A stretch of DNA of 64,000 bases, taken from contig JADKGI010000013.1 in NCBI GenBank assembly GCA_016722285.1, positions 62,001 to 126,000 of the forward strand, read 5' to 3'. Each line of letters starts with the position of its first letter. Positions within the stretch are counted from its first letter, which is position 1. The notes under the pieces were generated by a model, which was given only the letters and a program-made list of their open reading frames with translations, searched no databases and had not been told where the DNA came from. This DNA is from Saprospiraceae bacterium. Its GTDB lineage: Bacteria; Bacteroidota; Bacteroidia; Chitinophagales; Saprospiraceae. A program made the position numbers and the translations under genes. Of this stretch, positions 9,378 to 20,483 are shown piece after piece.

Positions 9378-12300
9378 TTATTTACCGTGACAATGTTTGA
9401 ATTTTTTACCACTGCCACATGGACAAAGGTCATTTCTTCCGACTTTTTCTTCAGACCTCCTAATAGTTTCAACCTTTTCTGTCTTCTTTGAAACCCCTTC
9501 TGCTGCCTCCCGAATGGCCTCCTCTTCTCTACTCGTGCGAATTTTTGAAAGGTCTGTTTTTTGTACTCTTGCTTCTCTTACTTCCTGTTGGATTAACAAT
9601 TTTCCATTAAACAGGTAAGCACTCACATCCTTGTTTATTTTGTGAATGAGATCTTCAAATAAACTGTAGGCTTCTATTTTATACTTAACCAACGGGTCCT
9701 TTTGCTCGAATGATGCTGCCTGCACGGAGTCCTTTAATTCGTCCATATTACGAAGATGCTCCTTCCAGTGATCATCAATAATAGCCAGAGTAATAGTCTT
9801 CTCAATATCTCTCATTATAGAAGAACCATTAGAGTCAACAGCAGCTTTAAGATCTGCCGCAATAGGCAGCGGGTTGAACCTTCCATCAGTAAATGGAATT
9901 GCAATACGGCGATAGCGATGGCTTTCATTTTCATGTACCTGTCTGATTGTTGGCATTAGGACATTGGTAATCTGCTCGGATTTATGATAATAGTTTGTCA
10001 TTACTCTCGTTTAGAGTATGGTCAATCAGGTCATCAACCGACATGCTTTTAAACGTATCAAAATCAATTTTAGGATTTAGTCCCAGGGATGTGAAATAGT
10101 CAAACTTAAATCCTTCGAAATCATTTGCCCTTTTATTTGTATCAACAATGAATTCTACAGAACCTACAAACATATTGTGAAGATCTACTGATAACCGGTC
10201 ACCTTGGAGTGCATTATTTCTCTTTTTATAAATGGCTTCTCTTTGGATGTTCATGACATCATCGTACTCTAGCAAACGCTTCCTGATTCCAAAGTTGTTT
10301 TCTTCAACCTTCCTTTGTGCCCGCTCTATAGATTTGGTCACCATACTATGTTGTATGACTTCACCATCTTTATGCCCCATTTTATCCATTAGACCAGCTA
10401 TACGTTCTGACTGGAAAAGACGCATTAAGTTGTCTTCGAGTGACACGTAAAATTGAGATGTACCAGGGTCACCCTGACGACCGGCCCTTCCGCGCAACTG
10501 TCGGTCAACTCGCCTGGAGTCATGGCGCTCAGTTGCCACTATAGCAAGTCCTCCTGCTTTTATTACATCTTCTGATATCTTAATGTCGGTACCCCGTCCG
10601 GCCATATTTGTTGCTATGGTGACCGCACTTGACTTACCTGCTTCGGCTACTATTTCAGCCTCTCTCTGATGTTGTTTGGCATTCAGAACATTGTGCTTTA
10701 TATTTCTGATACTTAGCATACGGCTGAGCAATTCAGAGATTTCAACTGATGTAGTACCGACAAGTACGGGCCTGCCAAGAGATGTAAGCTTACCGATTTC
10801 TTCAATTACAGCATTAAACTTTTCGCGTGAAGTTTTGTAAACTAAATCTTCAATATCATCTCTTACTATAGGTCTGTTGGTAGGGATAACCACTACATCC
10901 AATTTATAAATTTCCCAAAATTCACCAGCTTCAGTCTCGGCAGTACCCGTCATCCCTGCCAATTTATGGTACATTCGAAATAATTCTGAAGAGTGATGGT
11001 CGCGTAAGGTTTGTGTGATATCTCCTATTTTTACACCTTCTTTTGCTTCAAGTGCCTGATGAAGGCCATCAGAATACCTTCGGCCTTCCATCATCCTGCC
11101 GGTTTGTTCATCCACAATCTTAACTTCTTCATTGATGACCACATATTCCTGATCTTTATCAAATAAGGTAAAAGCTTTAAGTAGTTGACTGGTCGCATGG
11201 AGTCTTCTTGATTTAACTGCATAATCCTGTATCAGTGTTTCTTTTTGATCTGTTAGGACAATCCCCTCTTCTGACTCTTTTGAAGTTAGCTCCTGGATCT
11301 GTTGGGTTATATCCGGCATCACAAAAAAGTTTGGATCATTTTCACCCTTCGAAAGATATTCAATCCCCTTATCAGTGAGTTCAACCGACCTGTTTTTTTC
11401 ATCTATGGTAAAATACAATGGTTCATCAGCCAGGTGCATGTTTCTGCTTTGCTCCTGCATGTAGAAGTTCTCAGTTTTTTGCAAAATAACTTTGACTCCT
11501 TCTTCGCTCAGAAATTTTATTAATGGTCTGTATTTTGGAAGAGCCCTGTGAACCCTAAACAAAGCCAAACCTCCCTTCTCCTACCTGAGGGCCTGCGATT
11601 CCTTGTTTTATCAGTTTTTTAGCTTCTGCTAAATATTCAGTAGCCAATTGCCTCTGCACATTAAAAAGCCTTTCTATCTTTGGGTTAAGCTCAACATATT
11701 CCTGTTCTTCCAGACCTTGAGGTACCGGGCCAGAAATTATCAGTGGAGTTCGGGCATCATCAATCAGGACTGAGTCAACTTCATCAACCATGGCATAATG
11801 ATGTTTACCCTGGACCAATTCATCATGATCGCGGACCATATTGTCACGGAGATAGTCAAAACCAAATTCATTGTTAGTTCCATAAGTAATATCACATCGG
11901 TATGCAGCAATTCTTTCTGGAGAATGTGGTTTGTATTTATCAATGCAATCGATAGTTAATTGTAAAAACTCAAAAATAGGTCCAACCCATTCACAATCCC
12001 TCCTAGCCAGATAGTCGTTTACAGTTATTATGTGGACTCCCAGACCAGACAGACCATTAAGATAAGCAGGAAGGGTCGCAACCAAAGTTTTACCTTCACC
12101 TGTGGCCATCTCTGCTATTTTCCCTTCATGGAGTACCATTCCGCCTATCAATTGGACATCATAGTGCAGCATATTCCATGTGATATCGCCTCCGGCAGCT
12201 TTCCAGCTATTTTTCCAAGTTGCTTTATCACCATGTATGGTTACATAATCTTTTTTAACTGCAATATTCCTGTCATGATCAATGGCAGTAACTTCTAGAA

Positions 12301-12673
12301 ATTCATTTTCTTTAAATCGCCTTGCTGTTTCTTTTACGACAGCAAAGGCCTCAGGCAGAATTTCTTTCAGTGTTATTTCAAGATATTTATTTCTATCTTT
12401 TTTTAGTGCGTCAACTTCATTAAATGCCTCTTCTTTTACAATGAAATCTGGTTCTAGATTTGCTTTTCCCACAAGTGCTGAAATATCTGCGTCTATATCC
12501 ACCAGGCTCTCTTTTATCCTTTGTCTGAACTCAAGAGTTTTATTTCGCAACTGATCATTGGTCAATTCCCTGTATTCATTGTAAAAGTTATTTGTCTTTT
12601 CGACAATCCCCGAATATCCTTTTACATCTCTCTCATGCTTATTACCAAAAATGGTCTTAATTATATTGAACAT
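9378..12673 (-). CDS. secA: Preprotein translocase ATPase SecA (two frameshifts)
   Basis: Motor ATPase that drives preproteins through SecYEG. Reconstructed length is about 1097 residues, typical of Bacteroidota SecA. Visible are Walker A in ATGEGKTLVATLPAYL, the DEVDSVLIDDARTPL box, the second nucleotide-binding domain TNMAGRGTDIK and RGRAGRQGDPG, and the C-terminal zinc/SecB tail CPCGSGKKFKHC. The frame breaks twice: an extra C in 11573-11575 (GEGG-LALFRV restored when removed) and an extra T in 9994-9996 (NESNDNYYHKSEQ restored). SecA is essential, so both are almost certainly sequence errors. It reads away from the transporter at 12993. Confidence 0.93.
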
Positions 12674-12740
12674 ATTTTATGTTTTATTGGAATTTGATAT
12701 AGCACTAAATAGTACTGAATTGATTGATATTTATAAAAAC

Positions 12741-12748
12741 GGTGCAAA
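12741..12748 (-). promoter_or_regulatory. Probable -7 promoter box for secA
   Basis: The minus strand reads TATCTTTG, a match to the Bacteroidota TAnnTTTG element, 68 bases before the secA ATG. No clear TTG -33 element was fixed, so this is a partial match only. Confidence 0.5.
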
Positions 12749-12967
12749 GATATGAAAATAATTATAGTAACTTATCAGTCCAAAATCATTCCAACATGCT
12801 GTTTTTGACATATTGACATACATTAGATATATTTCAGAATAATTGGCATACAAAATCCGGAAAAGATATTTTTCTCTGCACTTATTTAGAATCCATATAT
12901 ACTAACTATGGAGAAATTATTTGCATTAAATTGCTCTGATATAAGAATCACATTAGGAATGATTTTT

Positions 12968-12975
12968 TACCTTTG
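12968..12975 (+). promoter_or_regulatory. Probable -7 promoter box for the AspT-type transporter gene
   Basis: TACCTTTG matches TAnnTTTG and lies 18 bases before the ATG at 12993, implying a very short leader. The roughly 320-base region 12674-12992 holds this and the secA box and no gene. Confidence 0.55.
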
Positions 12976-12992
12976 CTTTAAAATTACATCCA

Positions 12993-14684
12993 ATGTTTGA
13001 GTGGTTTAAAAATTTATTTCTCCCCAGTTCATCCCCCGACATTACTCAGTCCATTATTGCAATCCTAATTACCACCGGAATTGGAGTATTGGCAGGCAGG
13101 TTAAAAATACGCAAAGTATCACTCGGTGTTTCAGCAGTTATGTTTGTTGGAATACTGTTGGGTCACTATGGTTACACAATAAATGAAGACATTTCTACAT
13201 TTATCCGGGATTTCGGTCTTATTTTATTCGTGTATGCCATTGGTATCATGGTCGGTCCATCATTTTTTTCTTCATTCAGAAAAGAGGGTATAAAATTCAA
13301 TTTATTGGCTGTTTCAGCTGTATTGTTGAGTGGGATCATTACGTATATAATTTATCTGGCAACGAATATTGGAATTGAAAATTCTGTTGGTTTAATGTCA
13401 GGTGCAGTGACAAATACCCCGGGACTAGGTGCTGCCAAATCAACTTTAAATGAAATTGGTCTGCAATTTAAAGATAGAAAATTTGCCGATCCGGCGATAT
13501 CGTATGCGATCACTTACCCACTTGGAGTATTGGGAGTGATAGCAGTTATCGTTGCCACCAAAATGATTTTCAAAATTAATATTAAGGAAGAAGTTGAACT
13601 GCTTGCCCAGACTCAAAATGAATCCACAGACAGCCTGTCAAGGAAAAAATGCCGAATTACTAATCCTGAGATTTTTGGGAGGAGTATTTACCATATTTTG
13701 AAAGACCATAAATTAACCGATCTGATCATTTCCAGGTTGAAGCATAGCGGATCAACCGAGGTTTTTTCTCCATCCTTAGATACGAGACTTAGTGAGAAAG
13801 ATGTGGTTATGGTTGTAGGAAATCCGATAATGGTGGAAAGATTTTTAAGTATAGCAGGTAAAGAATCATCTGATTTGATTATTGAAACTGAAAAAGATAT
13901 AGTAAGTAAGACTATATACGTAACCAGGAAATCTGCCACTCATAAAAAGCTTTCAGAACTGGATCTGTTTAATAAATATGGTTTGAAAGTGACCAGAGTT
14001 TACAGATCTGGCTTAGAGCTTCTGGCTACACCTACACTTGTTCTTTATTATGGGGACAGAATCAGACTGGTTGGTGACAGGGATGATATTGATGAAGTTG
14101 AAAAATTTATTGGAAATTCAGAAAAGAGACTTCTTGAACCGGATTTCCTATCGCTTTTTGGAGGTTTAGTGATAGGTCTGATAATTGGTTCGATTCCTAT
14201 AGTAATACCTTCATTGCCCGTTCCGATAAAACTCGGTTTTGCTGCAGGACCTTTGATAGCATCACTTCTTATAAGTAGATATGGTGGCATAGGGGTCATT
14301 CATTCTTATATTAATAATGGTGCTATTTATTTTATGAAAGATTTGGGAATATGCCTGTTTTTTTCATCAGTCGGGTTACATGCAGGGACACATTTTTATG
14401 ATAATTTTATGCAGAACAACGGCTGGGTGTGGTTGTATTATGGCGCATTTATCACATTAATACCACTCATTTATATTGTCGTTGTTGGAAGGGTATTTCT
14501 GAAAATTAATTTTGCAAAGCTAGTTGGCTTGATGAGTGGATCATATACGGACCCCGCAGCTCTTGCCTTTTCTAATGGATATCTTGACTCAGAAATCCCT
14601 ACCCAGACTTATGCCACCGTGTATCCATTAGTGACTATATTCAGAATTTTTATAGCCCAGATGTTAATCCTTTTATGCTTTTAG
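12993..14684 (+). CDS. AspT/YidE/YbjL-type transporter with two RCK_C domains
   Basis: Integral membrane protein of 563 residues. It has two repeated hydrophobic halves (about 20-190 and 385-563), each with the family's Asp-Ala antiporter signature (MSGAVTNTPGLGAA and MSGSYTDPAALAF). Between them lie two TrkA-C-like (RCK_C) domains (about 205-295 and 300-380), recognisable by their VVMVVGNPIMVE and IRLVGDRDDIDEVEKFIG ends. Members exchange amino or organic acids (AspT: aspartate/alanine), but most have no proven substrate, so I do not name one. The gene ends 18 bases before the following lipoprotein gene and may be co-transcribed with it. Confidence 0.85.
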   Translation: MFEWFKNLFLPSSSPDITQSIIAILITTGIGVLAGRLKIRKVSLGVSAVMFVGILLGHYGYTINEDISTFIRDFGLILFVYAIGIMVGPSFFSSFRKEGIKFNLLAVSAVLLSGIITYIIYLATNIGIENSVGLMSGAVTNTPGLGAAKSTLNEIGLQFKDRKFADPAISYAITYPLGVLGVIAVIVATKMIFKINIKEEVELLAQTQNESTDSLSRKKCRITNPEIFGRSIYHILKDHKLTDLIISRLKHSGSTEVFSPSLDTRLSEKDVVMVVGNPIMVERFLSIAGKESSDLIIETEKDIVSKTIYVTRKSATHKKLSELDLFNKYGLKVTRVYRSGLELLATPTLVLYYGDRIRLVGDRDDIDEVEKFIGNSEKRLLEPDFLSLFGGLVIGLIIGSIPIVIPSLPVPIKLGFAAGPLIASLLISRYGGIGVIHSYINNGAIYFMKDLGICLFFSSVGLHAGTHFYDNFMQNNGWVWLYYGAFITLIPLIYIVVVGRVFLKINFAKLVGLMSGSYTDPAALAFSNGYLDSEIPTQTYATVYPLVTIFRIFIAQMLILLCF

Positions 14685-14702
14685 TTTTAAATGTAAATAA
14701 GT

Positions 14703-15761
14703 GTGGATAATAAATTTAATCAAATTCCAAGTCTGGAAAATTCGTTTTTGCCATTGATATTAATTCTGTTTTATGTCTGTTTACTTTCTTGCAAAAATGA
14801 ACAATCCATAAGCCATAATAATATCAGAGGCGGGATGGTACATATTCCTTCAGGCATTCTGGAAATGGGAGGTGACAATGACCAGGCTGATAGAAATGAA
14901 TTTCCAAAACACGAAGTTTTCATTGACTCTTTTTTAATGGATCAAACAGAAGTTACTAACGCACAATTTAAACTATTCGTAGAAGCAACAGGTTATAAAA
15001 CTGTAGCAGAGAGACCTTTAGATTGGGGAGAGATGAAAAAACAACTCCCTCCAGACACTCAGAAACCAGCAGATAGCCTCATGCAGCCAGGTGCACTAGT
15101 GTTTAAACCCACCGCATACCCGGTTCCTTTGAATGATCCGTCGCTTTGGTGGAAATGGACACTTGGTGCTAATTGGCAACACCCTTCAGGATATGGATCT
15201 AATATTGATTCTCTTATGGATCATCCGGTTGTTCAGATAGCATGGGAAGATGCTGAAGCTTTTGCAAAATGGATTGGTAAACGGCTGCCGACTGAAGCAG
15301 AATGGGAATGGGCCTCAAGGGGTGGGCTACCCAACACCGTTTATTCCTGGGGCAATGAATTGATACCCGGAGATAAAGCTCAGGCCAATTTTTGGCAGGG
15401 TTTTTTCCCATATCAAAACACAGGAAAAGATGGGTATGTAGGCACATCACCAGTCAGGTCATTCGCCGCTAACGGTTATGGATTGTATGATATGTCGGGA
15501 AATGTTTGGGAATGGTGTCAGGACTGGTTTGATGCCGAATATTACAGTAAAAAGGATGCAGTAAATCATAATACGCCTGGACCGCCCAAAAGTTATAATC
15601 CTTTGATGCCTTTCCAGCAGGAGAAAGTAATTCGTGGTGGTTCTTTTCTTTGTAGTGAAGAATATTGTTCAGGATATCGAAATTCACGAAGAATGGGTTC
15701 GACAATGGATACAGGATTAAATCACACCGGATTCAGATGTGTTATTACACTTAGTAAGTAG
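14703..15761 (+). CDS. Formylglycine-generating enzyme family lipoprotein
   Basis: The 352-residue protein has a hydrophobic N-terminus ending in the lipobox VCLLSC and then an FGE-sulfatase (SUMF1) fold. That fold shows MVHIPSGILEMGG, DQTEVTNAQFKLFV, RLPTEAEWEWASRGG, GNVWEWCQDW and RGGSFLCSEEYCSGYR. The two cysteines in LCSEEYC sit where the catalytic copper-binding pair of true FGE lies, and LNHTGFRCV closes the fold. It could convert a sulfatase Cys to formylglycine in the periplasm, but no sulfatase is encoded in this window. The start is GTG at 14703; the long stretch before the signal segment makes a later start possible. Confidence 0.82.
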   Translation: MDNKFNQIPSLENSFLPLILILFYVCLLSCKNEQSISHNNIRGGMVHIPSGILEMGGDNDQADRNEFPKHEVFIDSFLMDQTEVTNAQFKLFVEATGYKTVAERPLDWGEMKKQLPPDTQKPADSLMQPGALVFKPTAYPVPLNDPSLWWKWTLGANWQHPSGYGSNIDSLMDHPVVQIAWEDAEAFAKWIGKRLPTEAEWEWASRGGLPNTVYSWGNELIPGDKAQANFWQGFFPYQNTGKDGYVGTSPVRSFAANGYGLYDMSGNVWEWCQDWFDAEYYSKKDAVNHNTPGPPKSYNPLMPFQQEKVIRGGSFLCSEEYCSGYRNSRRMGSTMDTGLNHTGFRCVITLSK

Positions 15762-15800
15762 AATATATTAAACTATAACACAATAAACATTAAAAATTTA

Positions 15801-15808
15801 TAGTTTTG
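15801..15808 (+). promoter_or_regulatory. Probable -7 promoter box for topA
   Basis: TAGTTTTG fits TAnnTTTG, 97 bases before the topA ATG. The preceding A/T-rich sequence has no obvious alternative. Confidence 0.45.
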
Positions 15809-15904
15809 TGCCCTTAAAACATATTGCCTGAAACTTGATTGTCTCTGAAAAATAAGTTTTTATCAATATTATTCATTTATGTATATCTTAAAATAATTTG
15901 TTGA

Positions 15905-18443
15905 ATGGCTAAAAACTTACTTATTGTTGAATCTCCAGCAAAAGCTAAAACCATCGAGAAAATTTTAGGCTCCGATTTTATTGTAAAGTCTAGTTTCGGC
16001 CATATAAGAGATCTTGAAAAAGGAAATAAAGGAATAGATATCGAAAATGATTTTGAACCCTATTATGTTGTTTCACCTGAAAAAGTTAAGATAGTAAAAG
16101 AACTAAGGAACCAAGCTAAAAAATCACAGGAAGTATGGTTAGCGACGGATGAAGACAGGGAGGGAGAGGCCATTTCGTGGCATCTTTGTCAGGAACTCAA
16201 ACTGGATATACATACCACTAAGCGAATTGTATTTTCTGAAATAACTAAACCGGCGATAGAAAAAGCCGTTTTAAATCCTCGCAAAATTGATGTTCAATTA
16301 GTAAATGCACAACAAGCCAGACGAATTTTAGACAGAATTGTGGGTTTTGAACTTTCTGAAGTGCTGTGGAGAAAAGTTAAAAATAAATTATCTGCCGGAC
16401 GTGTTCAATCAGTAGCTGTAAAACTTATCGTAGAAAGGGAACGTGAAATTCAAAATTTTGAAATTACTCCTTTTTTTAAGATAATAGCATTATTTGATGT
16501 TGATAACGGGAGAGGTGACACAGTCATCCTAAAAGCAGAATATAATACCCGTATTGACAATGAGATGGAAGCACTGACATTTTTGGAGAAATGTAATGGA
16601 GCTTCCTTTATCATAAACAGTATTGATAAAAAACCATTAAAGAGGTTGCCAGCCCCTCCTTTTACAACATCTACATTGCAGCAGGAAGCCAGCAGAAAAC
16701 TTGGATTTTCTGTAAACCGGACTATGTCCACCGCCCAGAGATTGTACGAAGATGGATTGATAACTTACATGAGGACCGATTCATCCAATCTTAGCGAAAC
16801 AGCCATAGCCTCGATTGCAAAAGAAATAGAAAACAATTACGGAAAAGAATATCTTCACACTCGAAGATATAAATCAAAATCAGCTAATGCGCAGGAAGCA
16901 CATGAGGCTATTCGGCCTACTTATATTGAGAGGAAGAATATTGGACCGGATAGAGATCAAATGAGATTATATGATTTGATATGGAAAAGATCCATAGCAT
17001 CTCAAATGTCGGAGGCTGAAATAGAGAAAACTATTGTTAAAATAGATATTTCAAGTATGAAAGACAAGCAACTGGAGGCAGTAGGGGAAGTATTGAAATT
17101 TGATGGTTTTCTCAAAGTATATCTTGAATCAACGGATGATGATGAAGATCAGGAAACAAAAGGTATGCTCCCCCCCTTACGCCTGAAACAGTTGCTGAAT
17201 CTAAATGAAATGAATGCAACTGAGAGTTTTACCAGGCCATCAGCCAGATATACTGAAGCAAGTTTAGTCAAAAAACTTGAAGAACTTGGTATCGGCAGGC
17301 CATCGACATATGCCCCTACTATCTCAAAAATAATGGAAGAAGAGCGTGGCTATGTAACAAAAGAAAGCCGGGAGGGGGTAAAAAGAGATTTCAGATTTTT
17401 ACACCTGAGTAACGGTAAAATTTCATCAAAAACAAAATCAGAAATAACAGGAACTACAAAAAATTGTCTCTACCCCTCAGATCTTGGTATGGTTGTCAGT
17501 GATTTTCTTTCCCAACACTTCGGTACTATCATGGATTATGGCTTTACGGCAGAAGTAGAAGATCAACTGGATAAAATTGCAACAGATGGTCATGATTGGA
17601 AAAAAATGCTGAGGAATTTTTATGGGTCTTTTCATGAAAGTGTCGAGAATACCATGGAGAATGCAGAAAGAGCCAAAGGCAAACGGATATTAGGTATCGA
17701 CAAAAACTCCGGACATAGTGTAATAGCTCAAATGACTAGATTCGGGCCTGTTATTCAAATAGGGGATAGAGAAGAAGTGGCTGAAGGCGAAAAACCGAGA
17801 TTTGCAAATTTAAAACCAGGCCAATCTTTGGAAACTGTTTCTTTTGATGAGGCTATGGAACTTTTCAAATTACCAAGGATATTGGGTAAATTTAAAGGAG
17901 AAGAAGTTACAGTAAATACTGGTAGGTATGGTCCCTATATAAAAGTTGGTGAGATGTTTATCAATTTGCCCAGGTCGCTTGACCTGATGGCCGTTTCATT
18001 AGAAGATACTGAGTCACTAATTAATGCAAAAATTGATGAAAACGCTCCAATCGGCACCTATGAAGGCATGCCTATAACTAAAGGAAAAGGAAGATTTGGC
18101 CCTTTTGTAAAATGGAATGAGCTTTTTGTCAATATACCTGTTCGGTACAAGCTTGAAACTATTCAAGGAGCAAGCTATTGAACTTATTCAGAATAAAGTC
18201 GAAAAGGAAGCAAATCGGTATATTCAGAACTGGGTTTCAGAAAAAATATCTATTGAAAATGGAAGATGGGGCCCATATATCAAATTTGGAAAAAATAATT
18301 TGAAAATCCCTAAAGTGGACAGTCAAAAAGTGGATGATGAATTTCTTAAAAATGTAAATCTTGAAACAGTTAAACAGTGGATTGAAGCTGAACTGCCGGA
18401 TGCATTTAAGAAAAAGGAAATAAAAAAGAAAAGCAATAAATAA
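15905..18443 (+). CDS. topA: DNA topoisomerase I (frameshifted near the C-terminus)
   Basis: Relaxes negative supercoils by single-strand passage. The N-terminal Toprim domain shows LLIVESPAKAKTIEKIL and LATDEDREGEAISWH. The active-site Tyr lies in GLITYMRTDS (about residue 288), and the family motif PTYIERKNIG follows. C-terminal repeated glycine-rich units (GRYGPYIKVGEMF, GRFGPFVKW, GRWGPYIKFGKN) match the Bacteroidota enzyme. The frame fails at about 18162-18166; adding two bases (ATTTCAAAG for ATTCAAG) restores LETISKEQAIELIQNKVEKE. Reconstructed length is 846 residues. Essential or near-essential, so sequence error is the likely cause. Confidence 0.93.
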
Positions 18444-18753
18444 TTTTTGAAATTAAGAAAACCTAATTACTCAGGCACTACCCAGGCAGGAGTTGAATAT
18501 CGACAGCCATGGGTTATAACCCGGGGCCAAAGTGCTATAATGCATCAATTTTGGCGGAAGTATTGCCAAAAAAAGCAAAAATTTGTGCCTATCTACCTTT
18601 AGCATGGTCAGACCCATTAGTTACAAAAATAAATAAATCGTTCTGATTTTAAGAATATTTTTACTATTTTAGTTGAAACAACAATTTAATATTTTCTTAA
18701 GTAACAATAATAAGACTAAATTTGTCTTTATATCTGAATAACGCATTTTTTAC
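18444..18753. other. Intergenic region with palindromes
   Basis: No gene is seen. It holds a perfect 12-base palindrome GGGTTATAACCC (18511-18522) inside the only GC-rich patch here, and a hairpin TTTTGGC/GCCAAAA with a 9-base loop (18549-18571). On the minus strand the latter ends in T7, so it could terminate antisense reading. The sequence before 18754 is AT-rich and probably holds the next promoter. Confidence 0.4.
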
Positions 18754-19821
18754 ATGAAATATCTTTTTTCCTTTATAATAATTCTATTTACATCTTCTTC
18801 CTATATTTTTGGACAAACTCTTGATGATGAGATTGGGTTTATTTATGTGAAGGCAGAATATCTGCTGCAAACAGGCAGAAATGATGAAGCTGTCAGGAAT
18901 TACAACACGGTAATAGCCAGAGACCCGGGGTACAAAGAAGCCCTTATTCACAGAGGTATAGCAAAATATGCCCTTGGGGCTTATAAAGGATCGAAAAATG
19001 ATGCATTGCAAAGTATTGAATTCCATGGTATTTTGGCAGATAATGCTGCGTTGCTGGGAAGATCTTTTGCGGCCTTGGGAGATCAGAAAGCCGGAATATC
19101 AAGCTTGACAGTGGCGATAAATCTGGATAACAAAAATCCAAAATATCTTCTTTGGAGGGCGTCTGTGTACGAATCAAATGACCAGAAACTAAATGCGTGC
19201 AGCGATTATGAGGCAGCCATGAAATTAGGTGATTCAGAGGCAGAAATTAAAGCATTGAATTTGTGCGGTATAGCTAAAAATAAGAATACTCCTGCCCAAG
19301 TCATAACTTCGGAAAATGCCGATGTCGATAATACTTTGGACCAGAATTCAAACGAATCTGCAACAAAGTTTGAACCCACAAATCAAAGTACCTATGTCGG
19401 TGATTCTACCACTGTAAATATACCTGCAGCTGTCAATCAGGTACCTTCCGAAATTTCCATAGGTGATGATTCAGACCCAGTGATCGACGAAAATATTCCA
19501 AAAGATGATAACACAGTTAATAGTTTTGTGGTTGATGATGATCTTACAATTACAATTTCAGGACAAGAATTGGGGCTAAGAAAGATGAAAGAAGTACCAA
19601 GCATACTTATCTTATCTGATGAAAATGGTAAGGTGAGTATAAGTATTTGTGTAAATAAGGATGGGATAGTCACAAAAGCAGAATTTAATGCATCCATGTC
19701 AACTATAGTTCAGAAAAGTCTTGTTTCACTTGCGCTCAGAAAAGCAAGAGAATTTGAGTTCCAACAGGGTAAATACGATCTTCAATGCGGTATAATGGTA
19801 TTTGAAATAAAAGGAAGTTAA
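18754..19821 (+). CDS. Secreted/periplasmic TPR protein with TonB-like C-terminal domain
   Basis: 355 residues with a signal peptide (to IFGQ), then three to four TPR helices (about 25-170: YVKAEYLLQTGRNDEAVRNYNTVI..., EALIHRGIAKYALG...). An acidic Asp/Asn/Thr-rich linker (about 180-260) follows. The last about 90 residues (GKVSISICVNKDGIVTKAEFN ... LVSLALRKAREFEF) resemble a TonB/energy-transducing C-terminal fold. This fits a Bacteroidota envelope protein that binds partners through its TPRs. The exact role is unknown. It is convergent with lptE, 45 bases apart. Confidence 0.65.
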   Translation: MKYLFSFIIILFTSSSYIFGQTLDDEIGFIYVKAEYLLQTGRNDEAVRNYNTVIARDPGYKEALIHRGIAKYALGAYKGSKNDALQSIEFHGILADNAALLGRSFAALGDQKAGISSLTVAINLDNKNPKYLLWRASVYESNDQKLNACSDYEAAMKLGDSEAEIKALNLCGIAKNKNTPAQVITSENADVDNTLDQNSNESATKFEPTNQSTYVGDSTTVNIPAAVNQVPSEISIGDDSDPVIDENIPKDDNTVNSFVVDDDLTITISGQELGLRKMKEVPSILILSDENGKVSISICVNKDGIVTKAEFNASMSTIVQKSLVSLALRKAREFEFQQGKYDLQCGIMVFEIKGS

Positions 19822-19865
19822 GGATGTAAGCTTGCTTAAAAATAAGTTTACAATCATCTCATACT

Positions 19866-20357
19866 TTACCAGCCTGTAAAAGATTCATTAAATATATTTT
19901 CCATCAATTGTTTGAATATTTCAGCAATCAAGCCATCCTGAATGCTTATAAAATCCTGATCACTTCCATAAGTTCTGAAATACGAGAATTGTTTTTTCCA
20001 GCTTTTATCTTCAGATTTATTATTTTTAAAGTCAACAGATACGACTATTTCCACTTTGTTGAGTGCCACCGTATTTCCTGCTTGTGGAGCTTCAGGAGTT
20101 AATCTGAAGCCGACTATACTACCTGAAAATTCAATGTCTGGATTTGATTCGTTATAAACTAATCTTGATTCATTCCTTATTTTTGCTCTCAATGCTTCTG
20201 AAAAACGTTGATTGATGTCACCTGGAGCTTGGGGAACGTTGTTTTGAAAGTTACTAACAAAATATGTATTTACATCTTCCGGAATAGCTATACCCTTAAA
20301 ACTGTAACAAGCTAAATAAAAAAAGGTAAATAAAGAAATCAGGATCTTAAATTTCAC
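19866..20357 (-). CDS. lptE: LPS-assembly lipoprotein LptE (Bacteroidota type)
   Basis: 163 residues, with an N-terminal lipobox in FFYLACYS and the family hallmarks NNVPQAPGDINQRFSEALRAKIRNESRL and FRTYGSDQDF. LptE plugs the LptD barrel that places lipopolysaccharide in the outer membrane. The first 13 codons and the upstream 126 bases lie inside the left copy of the IS target duplication, so the gene kept its own leader when the element inserted. In many Bacteroidota lptE sits near secG; here secG is about 35 kb away. Confidence 0.82.
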   Translation of the reverse strand: MKFKILISLFTFFYLACYSFKGIAIPEDVNTYFVSNFQNNVPQAPGDINQRFSEALRAKIRNESRLVYNESNPDIEFSGSIVGFRLTPEAPQAGNTVALNKVEIVVSVDFKNNKSEDKSWKKQFSYFRTYGSDQDFISIQDGLIAEIFKQLMENIFNESFTGW

Positions 20358-20483
20358 AATTTGAATATTTGTATTTTTAAAAACGTGATTTTAAGTCTTT
20401 ATGTTGCAAGTTCAAATTGCCCTTTATCAAAAATTTCTAACAATTCATAATTATCTACTTTTGAATCTCATTGAGAGTTGCCA
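20319..20483. repeat. 165-bp target-site duplication, left copy
   Basis: It matches 22137-22301 at 163 of 165 positions; the differences are at 20423 (T/A) and 20428 (C/T). The copy abuts the terminal inverted repeat of the IS element exactly. It covers the start of lptE and its leader. Confidence 0.92.

Noticed and set aside
9378..12673. SecA as three separate genes
   Set aside because: The three frames join seamlessly into one standard-length SecA after two single-base corrections; no split SecA is known.
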